Source: Rhizobium giardinii bv. giardinii H152
Lineage (GTDB): Bacteria; Pseudomonadota; Alphaproteobacteria; Rhizobiales; Rhizobiaceae
DNA length: 64,000 bases
Direction of reading: 5' to 3'
NCBI RefSeq assembly: GCF_000379605.1
Contig: NZ_KB902682.1
Span: 31,845-95,844 of the forward strand
The notes beneath the pieces are model-generated. The model was given only the letters and a program-made list of their open reading frames with translations. It had not been told where the DNA came from and made no database searches. The position numbers and the translations under genes were made by a program. Of this stretch, positions 10,301 to 17,116 are shown in pieces (position 1 is the first letter of the stretch; every line of letters begins with the position of its first letter).

Positions 10301-10683
10301 ACGACTTTCGTGCAGCTTTCGTGATACACACGGATTGCGTTGGCTAGGTCCTCGGGGTCGAATTCCACCGAGAGAGGCGTCGAACCCACGAGGTCACAGA
10401 ACATCACCGTGAGCTGGCGGCGTTCGGCTGACACTCCCTCCGGGGACCTAGCACATGCGACGGGTTCCGCGACAACTTCCTCATGCCGCGCATTGTGGGT
10501 CCGTGAAAGGTCGGCGATCGCATCGAGAAGCCTCCGGCGATCGCCGACCGTGGCAACGCCCATCTCCTTGAGGTCCTCCCCCGTTAAGCGGGGTAGCACA
10601 TCGCGATCGATTTTGTTCCTGGCGAACGCTTCCGCGTACTCCGCAAAACCTTGGCCCTTCAGCCACTCGGCGATATCGTGCAT
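7399..10683 (-). CDS. SAM domain - class III nucleotide cyclase - AAA ATPase - TPR protein
   Basis: A 1094-residue multidomain signalling protein. Residues 1-60 form a SAM-like domain (IAEWLKGQGFAEYAEAF...LKEMGV). Next is a class III cyclase homology domain with VMFCDLVGST and FMGDGVLIYFG, the aspartates being the metal ligands, so catalysis is plausible. Then comes an AAA/NACHT-like ATPase with Walker A GEPGIGKS and Walker B VLIFEDLHW, and a long C-terminal TPR-like helical region. Start ATG 10683 has GAGGAACGG six bases upstream. The architecture is common in rhizobia and actinobacteria, but the signal is usually unknown. The gene stands alone and is flanked by IS5-type remnants on both sides. 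Confidence 0.85.
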   Translation of the reverse strand: MHDIAEWLKGQGFAEYAEAFARNKIDRDVLPRLTGEDLKEMGVATVGDRRRLLDAIADLSRTHNARHEEVVAEPVACARSPEGVSAERRQLTVMFCDLVGSTPLSVEFDPEDLANAIRVYHESCTKVVARWDGHIAKFMGDGVLIYFGWPRAHEDDAERAVQSGLELTSAVATLDTAIGRPLAARVGIATGLVMVGETTGAGTAREQAVVGETPNLAARLQSVAEPGTVVVASSTRKLLGNLFKTTELGEQSLKGFAEPVCAWCVTGKEPKETRFEALHGGLRTPLIGRDDEVELLMKRYQQAEAGEGQVVLISGEPGIGKSRLCEALRAGLLDRPHTRLTYQCSPSHTDRAFHPLAMQLEQAADIRPDLDPGEKLRRLAAMLRMSAHGTKEQLSVLATFLSIPKNGGEGSPSLDAAQQSERTYDVLAGLVEDSCANGPSVLIFEDLHWCDQSTLEFLSRLVDRVESLPVLLLVTSRPGIRVPWSDQPHVTTLMLNRISKRDCEKMLNSLSNDDLLPERLVEEIVKRSDGIPLFLEEMARTLIETRSGKPTATGEFELDVPASLQDLLMARLDRLATGKPVIQTAAAIGREFTTELLGHICDLNGAALQNALDELVEAGLLVSRQIASGATYVFKHALLHDAAYSSLLRDTRRELHKRVAGALRQSLDTDPALLAHHYECAHAWEESLNFRLLAAAKAESRSAGWEAAEHYRRAIHAHEHLPDTAEYRQAYLETVLAQIASGGEGYATEGERAEALHQINKAIELAEGNVPALARLESFKGMAWREESLLATAERRASVADAELQAQVARRYAYFLGNTGRLEESLGKIEKAVKLLKQAGALEELGKFAAGAGRCNNARAGRLERSLQFAEMAREIAAFTHSLEVRSWFAMEAEPWFYKGLWHRAVRVVDENLSTAWENRMWNVVLWASGWAAIACLKLNRISDARAFLEPAMKTAARRLDFDFCKIYPHIALSQLQLAEGDAAAGLQSAERALELAERVTARLEIGAAHRALGQAYEANGDRQSADGQFRRSIAVLQKIQSRPELAQSLLAFGKFELATERDKAERLLHSALKLFKEIKADGWVEETQSALLQ

Positions 10684-10867
10684 GACCGTTCCTCGACTGG
10701 CTACGGTCCATTCCAAATGAGCGTCATTCCTAGTTCGCGCTATGTCGGCCGCAAGTCAATAGTCTCCGTCGGACCGGCTCACTGTCAGTTCCAAATTGGT
10801 GCTAACCCCGGAACGCAGGACGAGGCCTTGAGTGGGGCGCTGATGTGGTCCTCGTCCGTAAGTTGGT

Positions 10868-11383
10868 TTGAGCATGCGATATAACTTAGCGACTCTGAAT
10901 GGCGCGTCACTGCGCCGATGCTCCCGAACAAGGCACGCGGCATACCCCGTGTCGACGACCGGCGCATTCTCAACGGCATCTTCTGGGTCTTGCGATCGGG
11001 TGCGCCGTGGCGCGATCTGCCAAAGAACTATGGTCCCCATACGACCCGTTACAATCGCTTCGTTCGCTGGCGGCGGGCTGGCGGCTGGGATCAGATCAGG
11101 GATGCACTGGCGGTTGCTCACAATGCGGGCGTGCAGATGATCGACACGTCAGTCGTTCGGGTCCACCAGCACGGGGCCTGCATCGCGAATAACCGCGATC
11201 AACAAATGGGCCGTTTACGTGGTGGGCTGACAAGCAAGATTCACGCCGTCGTGGACGCCAATAGTCTGCCGGTGCGCATTGGTCTTACGCCCGGTGAGGC
11301 TCACGACAACCGGCTGTGTTCGGTTCTCCTAAGCGGGCTGCATCCACAGCTTTGGCTGCGCGTTTTATGAGTTCACGGCCTAG
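10868..11383 (+). mobile_element. IS5-family (IS427-like) transposase remnant with internal deletion
   Basis: Similarity begins at about 10873 (MRY then a stop, LSDSEWRV..PMLPNKARG), continues through FWVLRSGAPWRDLP, NRFVRWRRAGGWDQI, QMIDTSVVRVHQHGA and RGGLTSKIHAVVD to GEAHDNRL. At about 11335 it jumps to the transposase C-terminus (LWLRV-YEFTA, stop at 11383). About half of the usual ~260-residue DDE transposase is missing, including the C-terminal catalytic region. There is also an in-frame stop near the start and an extra T (GTTTTATGAG) near the end. It cannot transpose by itself. Terminal inverted repeats were not identified. It adjoins a 5'-truncated nuclease gene. Confidence 0.8.
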
Positions 11384-12054
11384 CCGCCGCAGCGGCTCTT
11401 ACCGCGATTGTCCAAGCAGCAACGGCCGCCGATCTCGCCAAGAGCCAGGCCTTTGCAAGCCGGCAGCAGACCTATGCTCCGGTTTATCAGTATCCCATCT
11501 ACAAAGGTCGGGTCGCCGTCATGGACGGTCGGACCCTCTGGTATCCTCAGCATGCGCAGCGCGTTCGCCTCGTCGACATCGACACCTGCGAACTCCCGCA
11601 ACTGGACCCCAAGTGGGTGAACCGCGAACGGCAAAAGGGTCCTTCGCCCGTTCCATGCGGCGCGCTTGCAAAGGCCTGGCTGAAGAGGACGGTAGGGAAC
11701 AAGCCTGTCGAATGCAGCGTCGTAACCTACGGCAATGATGGCATCCCTGAGGCTCGCTGCACTGCGCGCGGGCGCGACCTTGCCGCGGAAATGCTGCGGG
11801 TCGGTTGGGCGCGTGTCGCCTCGCCCTATCCGGCGAGCAGTCAATATCTGGCCTACCAGAACCACGCCATGGCGGCGCGCTATGGGATGTGGGCGACCTA
11901 TGTCCTCGACATGAACGAATGGCGCCGAAAGTCCGTCGATAAGAGCCTCGATCGCCGCCCGATCGCCGATTTCAACCTGCTGGCGGAACGCGAGAGCGAG
12001 ATCTCGCCCCCCTTCATTGACGCTCGGAAAAAGCCGAAAAGGACAGACCGATAG
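11384..12054 (+). pseudogene. SNase-like (thermonuclease-fold) exported protein, 5'-truncated at the IS junction
   Basis: The frame is open from 11371 to the stop at 12054 but has no start codon before ATG 11521. Codons just after the IS remnant read LAAAAALTAIVQAATAAD, the hydrophobic core and cleavage region of a signal peptide, so the insertion or a later deletion removed the original start and n-region. The body (VRLVDIDTCELPQ, CGALAKAWLK, YGNDGIPEARC, RGRDLAAEMLRVGWARV) matches a staphylococcal-nuclease-like OB fold of the type found in conjugative elements. Translation from 11521 would give 177 residues without an export signal. The next gene follows with no gap (stop TAG, then TTG). 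Confidence 0.7.
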
Positions 12055-12459
12055 TTGCCGGACTTCGCCCATATTGCGAATGCCTTCGCAACCGATCCAT
12101 TGGCGGGCCCGTTGCTCGCCATAGCATTTTCGTTCGTTCTGCTGATCCTGTCCGAACGTCTCTGGTGGATTCATGGCGCTTTCGGGCTCCTGTTACTGAT
12201 CGTCTCGATAATCTTCCACGATCAGAGACATCTCTCCTTCGACAGCTTCCTGGTCGCGCTCTTCGCCTTTCCTCCCCTGTGCCGGGACATTCCCAATCAG
12301 CCACTGCTGTTTCGCATCGGGATCTCCTGGTTCGCAGCTTTTGCGCTCATTGCCGCCGTGATCTCCGCCGCGGGCGACCGAGTGCAGCATGTCACACCGA
12401 TCGACGAACAGCTCGTCAATCGGGCGTTTTCAGTCGCAACCATCACGAGGATGACCTGA
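12055..12459 (+). CDS. Hypothetical polytopic membrane protein
   Basis: A 134-residue protein starting at TTG 12055, directly after the stop of the nuclease-like frame, so the two are translationally coupled. It has three or four hydrophobic segments (LLAIAFSFVLLILS, AFGLLLLIVSIIF, FDSFLVALFAFPPL, ISWFAAFALIAAVISAA). I do not recognise a family. It sits between the nuclease-like and TrbM-like genes and one base before the next start, which suggests a small conjugation- or element-associated operon. Confidence 0.55.
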   Translation: MPDFAHIANAFATDPLAGPLLAIAFSFVLLILSERLWWIHGAFGLLLLIVSIIFHDQRHLSFDSFLVALFAFPPLCRDIPNQPLLFRIGISWFAAFALIAAVISAAGDRVQHVTPIDEQLVNRAFSVATITRMT

Positions 12460-12460
12460 C

Positions 12461-12973
12461 ATGAGACACCTGCTTTATACCGCCACCGGCCTTGCTGCGC
12501 TGGCGTTGGCCCCCACGGCGGCAAAGGCGCAAGATGCAGAATGGGGCTGCCAGATTCTCCTTTGCGCGGCATCGCAAAGTCCCTCCTGGCAGGGCGTTCC
12601 TTATTGTGTTCCGCCGATGAAGAAGCTCATCAGCGCAATGGCGAAGCCGGGATTCGATTGGCCCGTCTGCCACCAAGCGAAAGCCGGCGAACCAGGACGG
12701 GAAGAATACGAAGAGTGCCCCAAGGGAAGCAAAGTCGGTTACAGCCGCGATCGCGACGGGTTTCGCGGCGAACCAGACCAATGCGTCAAGACCGTCGATG
12801 TTTGCAAGGAGCGTCGGGATCAAGGCTATCGTCGCTTTAACGAGAGCGGCGGCGACAAGCGCTGCATCAACGAAGTCGCAACTCCTCGTCCGCGACGCGA
12901 AAATCCGTGGTTCTTCGACATCCCGAACGACAGGGGCGTCAAGGAGCGCTTCTGGTTTAACCTCAACACCTGA
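12461..12973 (+). CDS. Exported cysteine-rich protein resembling TrbM/KikA of conjugal transfer systems
   Basis: A 170-residue protein with a clear Sec signal peptide (MRHLLYTATGLAALALAPTAAKA). The mature part begins DAEWGCQILLCAASQSPSW...PYCVPPMKKL, which resembles the TrbM/KikA pattern of a cysteine pair followed by a C-x-P segment. Eight or so cysteines suggest disulphides in the periplasm. It overlaps its neighbours' spacing closely (1 bp after the upstream stop, 15 bp before the next start). TrbM assignment is by remembered pattern rather than alignment; if right, this block is a leftover of an integrative or plasmid conjugation module. Confidence 0.55.
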   Translation: MRHLLYTATGLAALALAPTAAKAQDAEWGCQILLCAASQSPSWQGVPYCVPPMKKLISAMAKPGFDWPVCHQAKAGEPGREEYEECPKGSKVGYSRDRDGFRGEPDQCVKTVDVCKERRDQGYRRFNESGGDKRCINEVATPRPRRENPWFFDIPNDRGVKERFWFNLNT

Positions 12974-12988
12974 CAACGAGGATCCCGC

Positions 12989-13405
12989 ATGAACCAGAAT
13001 GTTCTACTCACGATCGCAGCCAGCGTTGGCCTGGTCGCCGGCGCCGGCGGCACTTGGTTTGCGACGTCAACGTCATCCAAAGAGGTCGAAGTCGTCTCTA
13101 AGGAGGTGATTGCTGCTTTCATCAAGGCTGATCCATCCCTCTGCCCGATCCCTACCGTCGTGGCGCCCACGCAGGCTGAAGCACTATCGGCCTACCGCAA
13201 GGCTTACGCCGCGTCCCCTCTCGTTTGGGATAGGGAGAATTTGCCGGAAATCACGCTAGCGCTGGGTCAGTGTGACAAGGCGAGCTCAGGTCCCGGCGTC
13301 GCGTGCATTACCTCAGTCAAGGTGGGATCCCAGGCGCAGCCCCTTGATCGGATCGTTGGCTTCGCCAAAGCAGCATCCGGCGAGTGGATTGCTACCCTCA
13401 ACTGA
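12989..13405 (+). CDS. Hypothetical membrane-anchored/periplasmic protein
   Basis: A 138-residue protein with an N-terminal hydrophobic helix (VLLTIAASVGLVAGAGGTWF) that is an uncleaved anchor or signal peptide, then a soluble domain with four cysteines. ATG 12989 has GAGGATCC upstream and starts 15 bp after the TrbM-like gene. The gene ends 7 bp before a good terminator hairpin, so it is the last gene of the 11.4-13.4 kb operon. No family recognised. Confidence 0.55.
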   Translation: MNQNVLLTIAASVGLVAGAGGTWFATSTSSKEVEVVSKEVIAAFIKADPSLCPIPTVVAPTQAEALSAYRKAYAASPLVWDRENLPEITLALGQCDKASSGPGVACITSVKVGSQAQPLDRIVGFAKAASGEWIATLN

Positions 13406-13411
13406 AAGAAT

Positions 13412-13436
13412 AAGCCGCCTCGATGGCGGCTTTACA
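13412..13436 (+). terminator. Rho-independent terminator between convergent genes
   Basis: AAGCCGCC (13412-13419), loop TCGAT and GGCGGCTT (13425-13432), followed by TTACACTT. It closes the plus-strand operon, and its AA/TT flanks could also stop the minus-strand gene downstream. Confidence 0.75.
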
Positions 13437-13440
13437 CTTC

Positions 13441-13764
13441 TCAGGTCGTACCTATGACAGCGGCCATCTCGACGGTTTTCAAAGTCCGCTTCGTCGCCAT
13501 CAGATACGCAGCAATATAGGTCAGCTTGAGTTCTGCTTCCCGATCGTCCCGAGGTTCGTGACGGACAATTTTGATCCTGGCCGCCTCTTCTTCTCTGGTC
13601 ACATCGAGCAAAGCGTTGACATAAACAATGCTGCTGACGTCACCGCCGGTCCGGCGCCCGTCCCATTCGCGCACCGCATCAATGATCGCCAATTGTGCCG
13701 CGATATGCCGCTCCATCATCGCCTTCAGGCTCGATCCCACTTTCAATTTTCCCGTTTCTGTCAT
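13441..13764 (-). CDS. Hypothetical helical protein
   Basis: A 107-residue minus-strand frame starting at ATG 13764 (MTETGKLKVGSSLKAMMERH). The composition is mostly helical and charged with no membrane segment. It is convergent with the TrbM-like operon and shares the terminator at 13412-13436. It shows no match to a family I know. A frame of this length could be chance in high-GC DNA, but its balanced composition and position against a shared terminator favour a real gene. Small cytoplasmic proteins of this kind are common in conjugative elements. Confidence 0.4.
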   Translation of the reverse strand: MTETGKLKVGSSLKAMMERHIAAQLAIIDAVREWDGRRTGGDVSSIVYVNALLDVTREEEAARIKIVRHEPRDDREAELKLTYIAAYLMATKRTLKTVEMAAVIGTT

Positions 13765-13773
13765 CGCACCCAC

Positions 13774-14369
13774 TTTTCCAGGCTACGCGGTCACTCCTTG
13801 TCCTCCCGAAATCGAAGGGAGGGCAGGAGCCCTGCTCCTGCTCCCGAGCTTGCGCGGAGCAGCGGAAGAGAGGGGGACAAGCTGAAAACCGGAAGGGGTA
13901 TCGCCCACCCGTAGGGCCGGGTCGGATAGAGCAAAGCGAATCCGACCGGTGCTGCAGGCCGAAGGCCGAAGCATGGGGAAGGCCGGTTTTCTGCTTGTGG
14001 GGGAGAGAGGGCAGAGCTCTTTCTCCCCTCTCAGCGAGTTGAAATTATATGGGGCCGTCGGCCGTTATTTCTGGTGCGATAAGGACAGGTATTTTTTTCC
14101 TCTCTCAACATATGTCGAGCGTACCAAGCTGATGGGCATGACTGACGGTTAAAAAATCTGTCAAATAATTAACCGTCGCGTCTTTGGCGTTTCTAAGGTC
14201 GGGCATGGTCCATCAACCGTACACTGGCTGTGGCGGGTAGTTGACTAGGAGGGTTATACCATTAACGTAATCGCTCACGGCACGCGGTCCGGCGCAACGA
14301 TACCGCCTTCGTTCTCAAGTATGGCGATACGTTTAGCTTCAGATCTTGTTAATTTCAGACGCACGCCTA
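13774..14369. other. Gene-free stretch with an inverted repeat
   Basis: No credible coding frame. The composition changes from GC-rich (13.8-14.0 kb) to AT-rich (14.05-14.25 kb), and a 9-bp inverted repeat lies at 14144-14177. It probably marks a junction between the conjugative-element-like fragment and older sequence. Confidence 0.5.
14144..14177. repeat. Perfect 9-bp inverted repeat (GACGGTTAA ... TTAACCGTC)
   Basis: Arms at 14144-14152 and 14169-14177 are separated by a 16-bp AT-rich spacer. The spacing (25 bp between arm starts) suits a dimeric DNA-binding protein or a recombinase site; the stem is too weak and lacks a U-run for a terminator. Confidence 0.55.
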
Positions 14370-14845
14370 TGCGGTGCGCGGTGCAGCGCCCAGCGCGCAC
14401 GCGCGTAGCCCCAGCCGATGCGAGGACCGGCCCGCGGCGGCGGCCACCAGCGCGCGGGAGATGCCGGTGGGGCTGGGTAACTGCCTGTTGAACGCGAACG
14501 TGGTGAACGTGGCCGTTACTGGCACATCGAGCTCTCGCGCGGCCACCGCGCTCCATCGACAGGCCGTCCCGTGAGGGCGCCGCGAAGATCCGAGAGCACG
14601 CTGAGCCGCAGGCCGAGGGTGGTCCGCGCGAGTTCTTCCAGCAAGGCGTGGGGAATCGGCGGATCCGGCAGGGGCATGGCGCCACCGGGGTAGAGGTGGA
14701 CCTTCGCACCAGCGGCCTCAATCTGGGCCGCGAACGCAGAGAAGGTGTGGTAGGTGACCAGGTGACCACGCCGGACGAGCTCTGCTACGATCGGCAGCGT
14801 CGGGTTGACGTAGCTGTGCATGCCGATGTTGAGGATGGTGCTCAT
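14370..14845 (-). pseudogene. MGT-family glycosyltransferase relic (N-terminal part, frameshifted)
   Basis: From ATG 14845 (GGAG upstream) the minus strand reads MSTILNIGMHSYVNPTLPIVAELVRRGH, the typical start of macrolide-type UDP-glycosyltransferases, down to about LSVLSDLRG near 14575. The next conserved stretch (VPVTATFTTFAFNRQLP) is found in another frame near 14460-14525, so at least one frameshift separates them. The remaining ~250 residues, including the UDP-sugar-binding C-terminal domain, are absent. Active enzymes of this family inactivate macrolides or decorate small molecules; this copy is dead. Confidence 0.65.
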
Positions 14846-15215
14846 CGAGAGGTCTCCGGATGCCGTCACCACGGGCTCCGTCCCAAACAGCCCAGGGCCG
14901 GCTCTGACCGGTTCGTCGAGGAACCGGTTCGCCGAGAATAGCGCGGCGTCGGCCAGCCGGCGGGAGTGGCTGAAGGCTCGGAGTGCGGGCCATGCGGCCA
15001 TTGACGTCATCGTTCCACCGGCACCGTCACCCAGATCCGTCTCAATGGACCGACTGGAAGGCGTTAGTCTCAGCTTTGGTCGCGGCATTTCAGATTCCAA
15101 ACACCTCATCGCCTCGTCCCCGCGGTGGTTGATGACCCTCGCCGTTTCGTCCAACCGACGTGGCAGCGGGGGCCTCTCCACCGCTGCCACGCAGCTTCGC
15201 TGTACAGCGCGGCAA

Positions 15216-16427
15216 CTAGAAATCGATTGTGCGAGCGGCGAGCACATGCTCATAAGCGGCTGTGCGTTCGGCGTTTGGCGGGTAAATCCAGACCTCGTTT
15301 ATCTCCTTCTTGACCGCCTTGGCCTGCGCGCCGGTGATTTCCACCTTGGAATCCCATCCGCGCGTAAAAATCGCGTTGTCGGGGCCAAGGTCGAGGCACG
15401 TCACATAAACGGGCTGATCGTAGGGAAGTGTCGGTTCTCCGAGCAGATCCGCTGCAGCGTTATGTCCGGCGAAGGCACCCAGTCGGCGGGCATGTTGACA
15501 GGACATGGCGGCGTAGTTCCCCGCCGTGTCGGTCCGCGCCTTGGCCGTATCGCCCGTCGCGAAGATTTGGCTCCTTCCCGGCACCCGCAGATCGCGTTCT
15601 ACGATGACCCGGCCCAGATTGTCGCGCTCGGCCGGCAGTTGCGCGGTCAGCGGCGAGGCGCGCATACCGGCGGACCAGATCACCGTGGCCGTTTCGATCC
15701 GCTCGCCGTTACCCAGTGTCACACCGTTTTCGTCGAGCGCCCCAATGCCAACATTCAACCGCGTCTCCACGCCCAGCGTGCGTAGCCGCTCCTCGATGAA
15801 GGGTCGGGGGTCGGTGCCCATCGCCGGCGCGACATGTTCCGACCGATCGACGATGATGACACGGATATCCGCATCCTCGCCCATTATCTCGCGCAGACGT
15901 CCTGGCAGCTCGGTGGCGACCTCCAGCCCGGTGAAACCGGCACCACCGACCACAACCGTGTTGCGCGCTGTCGATGCCGGTTTCTGCGCCAGAGCGTGCA
16001 GGTGGCGATCGAGCGCCACCGCCTCGGCCATTTGCGTGGCGGCGAAGCCGAACTCGGCAAGACCAGGGATCGGGGGAGTGAAACCATCGCTTCCTGCCGC
16101 GAGGACCAGCCGATCATAGGCTAGGGTGGCGGAAGTGCCATCCGCCGCGACGACCGTGATCGCCGAAGCAACGCTGTCGATCGTCTCGACGCTACCCTGA
16201 TGATAGTTGATATCAGTGGCAGCGAACAATTCCGTGAGAGGCGCGACCATCTGTTCGGGGTTGCGTTCATAGAGACGCGGACGGATGACCGTTTCTGGCG
16301 CAGGCGACACCACGGTAATGGCCAGTTCGTCCGGCGAGACGCCTTTTTCATGGCGTAGCCGGGAGGCGCCCAGCGCTGCCATCAGCCCCGCGAAGCCGGA
16401 ACCAATAATCACGATATTCATAGACAT
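15216..16427 (-). CDS. NDH-2-like NAD(P)/FAD-dependent oxidoreductase
   Basis: A 403-residue two-dinucleotide-binding flavoprotein. The FAD site is IVIIGSGFAGLMAALGA at the N-terminus, the NAD(P)H site is VVVGGAGFTGLEVATEL at about residue 155, and the second FAD contact is IFATGDTAKA. This order is that of type II NADH dehydrogenases and pyridine-nucleotide disulphide oxidoreductases without the redox-active CxxxxC. ATG 16427 is chosen because GAGGG sits six bases upstream; the frame extends further but without support. No membrane anchor is visible at the C-terminus. The gene stands alone with a 690-bp gene-free region upstream holding a 20-bp palindrome. Confidence 0.8.
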   Translation of the reverse strand: MSMNIVIIGSGFAGLMAALGASRLRHEKGVSPDELAITVVSPAPETVIRPRLYERNPEQMVAPLTELFAATDINYHQGSVETIDSVASAITVVAADGTSATLAYDRLVLAAGSDGFTPPIPGLAEFGFAATQMAEAVALDRHLHALAQKPASTARNTVVVGGAGFTGLEVATELPGRLREIMGEDADIRVIIVDRSEHVAPAMGTDPRPFIEERLRTLGVETRLNVGIGALDENGVTLGNGERIETATVIWSAGMRASPLTAQLPAERDNLGRVIVERDLRVPGRSQIFATGDTAKARTDTAGNYAAMSCQHARRLGAFAGHNAAADLLGEPTLPYDQPVYVTCLDLGPDNAIFTRGWDSKVEITGAQAKAVKKEINEVWIYPPNAERTAAYEHVLAARTIDF

Positions 16428-17116
16428 GACATCCCTCTTAGTCCTTGTTGAAAACAGCTGTGATGCAAAGTCGGCGATCCCACCGACACGACTGTTCCAC
16501 ACCCGCAAGCGAGTTCGTGTGGTGCGTCGAGGAGTCCGAACGGCAATGTATGCGTTACCGAATGTCGCCTGCAGATCTTTCAGGCATCCATCGGCTCGAG
16601 CTGCAGCGGGGTGATGGTTTCTTCACCACAGGCTTCGCCTTACCCGGTCGGCAAATTGTCTCGACACGTCATCTATAATGAAAGCCGCGCGGAAGTATCC
16701 TATGCGAAGGTTCAGGATATCCTTGTCCGGAGAACAGGTAGCGATTGCATATTCCACTGAAGCCGGACGCGCCTAAGCGGGTGTAGACTCTCTCCCCCTT
16801 GCCATGCGTTCAGGCATATGCCGCCAAATGTGCCAGATCTTGCCGTTGTGCGCCGGGCATCAAGCGTCGACAACATCTCTTGAACAGGCATATCGTCTCA
16901 CCCGACGATCGTCGGGTGTCACAGTTTGCTGGCGCCGGCTTCGCATGCCGACCGTCTGCTCAGTAGCTTTGCGAGGATGGCGAAGCTTCTTTTGCGCCGG
17001 CGAGCCAGTCGCGTGGCGCGCCGGCAAAGCGTCGCAACGGGGCCGAAGATTGCCAGGACGGCTGACGGCCGGGAAGTCGCGCAGGATCACGGTCGGGCCT
17101 CATGCGGGCCCGTTAA
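16428..17116. other. Gene-free stretch upstream of the NDH-2-like gene
   Basis: Only short frames without recognisable motifs occur. A plus-strand frame at 16445-16678 contains SPADLSGIHRLELQRGDGFF, which looks protein-like but could not be assigned. A 20-bp perfect palindrome lies at 16899-16918. Confidence 0.45.
16899..16918. repeat. 20-bp perfect palindrome (CACCCGACGA / TCGTCGGGTG)
   Basis: The 20 bases are exactly self-complementary with no spacer. It lies in a gene-free region about 470 bp upstream of the NDH-2-like start and 200 bp beyond the DUF900 gene's stop. It could be an operator or a relic recombination site; no T-run follows it. Confidence 0.6.

Noticed and set aside
14275..14769. 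164-codon minus-strand frame overlapping the glycosyltransferase relic
   Set aside because: No family text, overlaps a recognisable relic in another frame; only the last ~30 residues look protein-like.
16445..16678. 77-codon plus-strand frame before the NDH-2-like gene
   Set aside because: One protein-like stretch (LSGIHRLELQRGDGFF) but no family, no ribosome site; left as part of a gene-free region.
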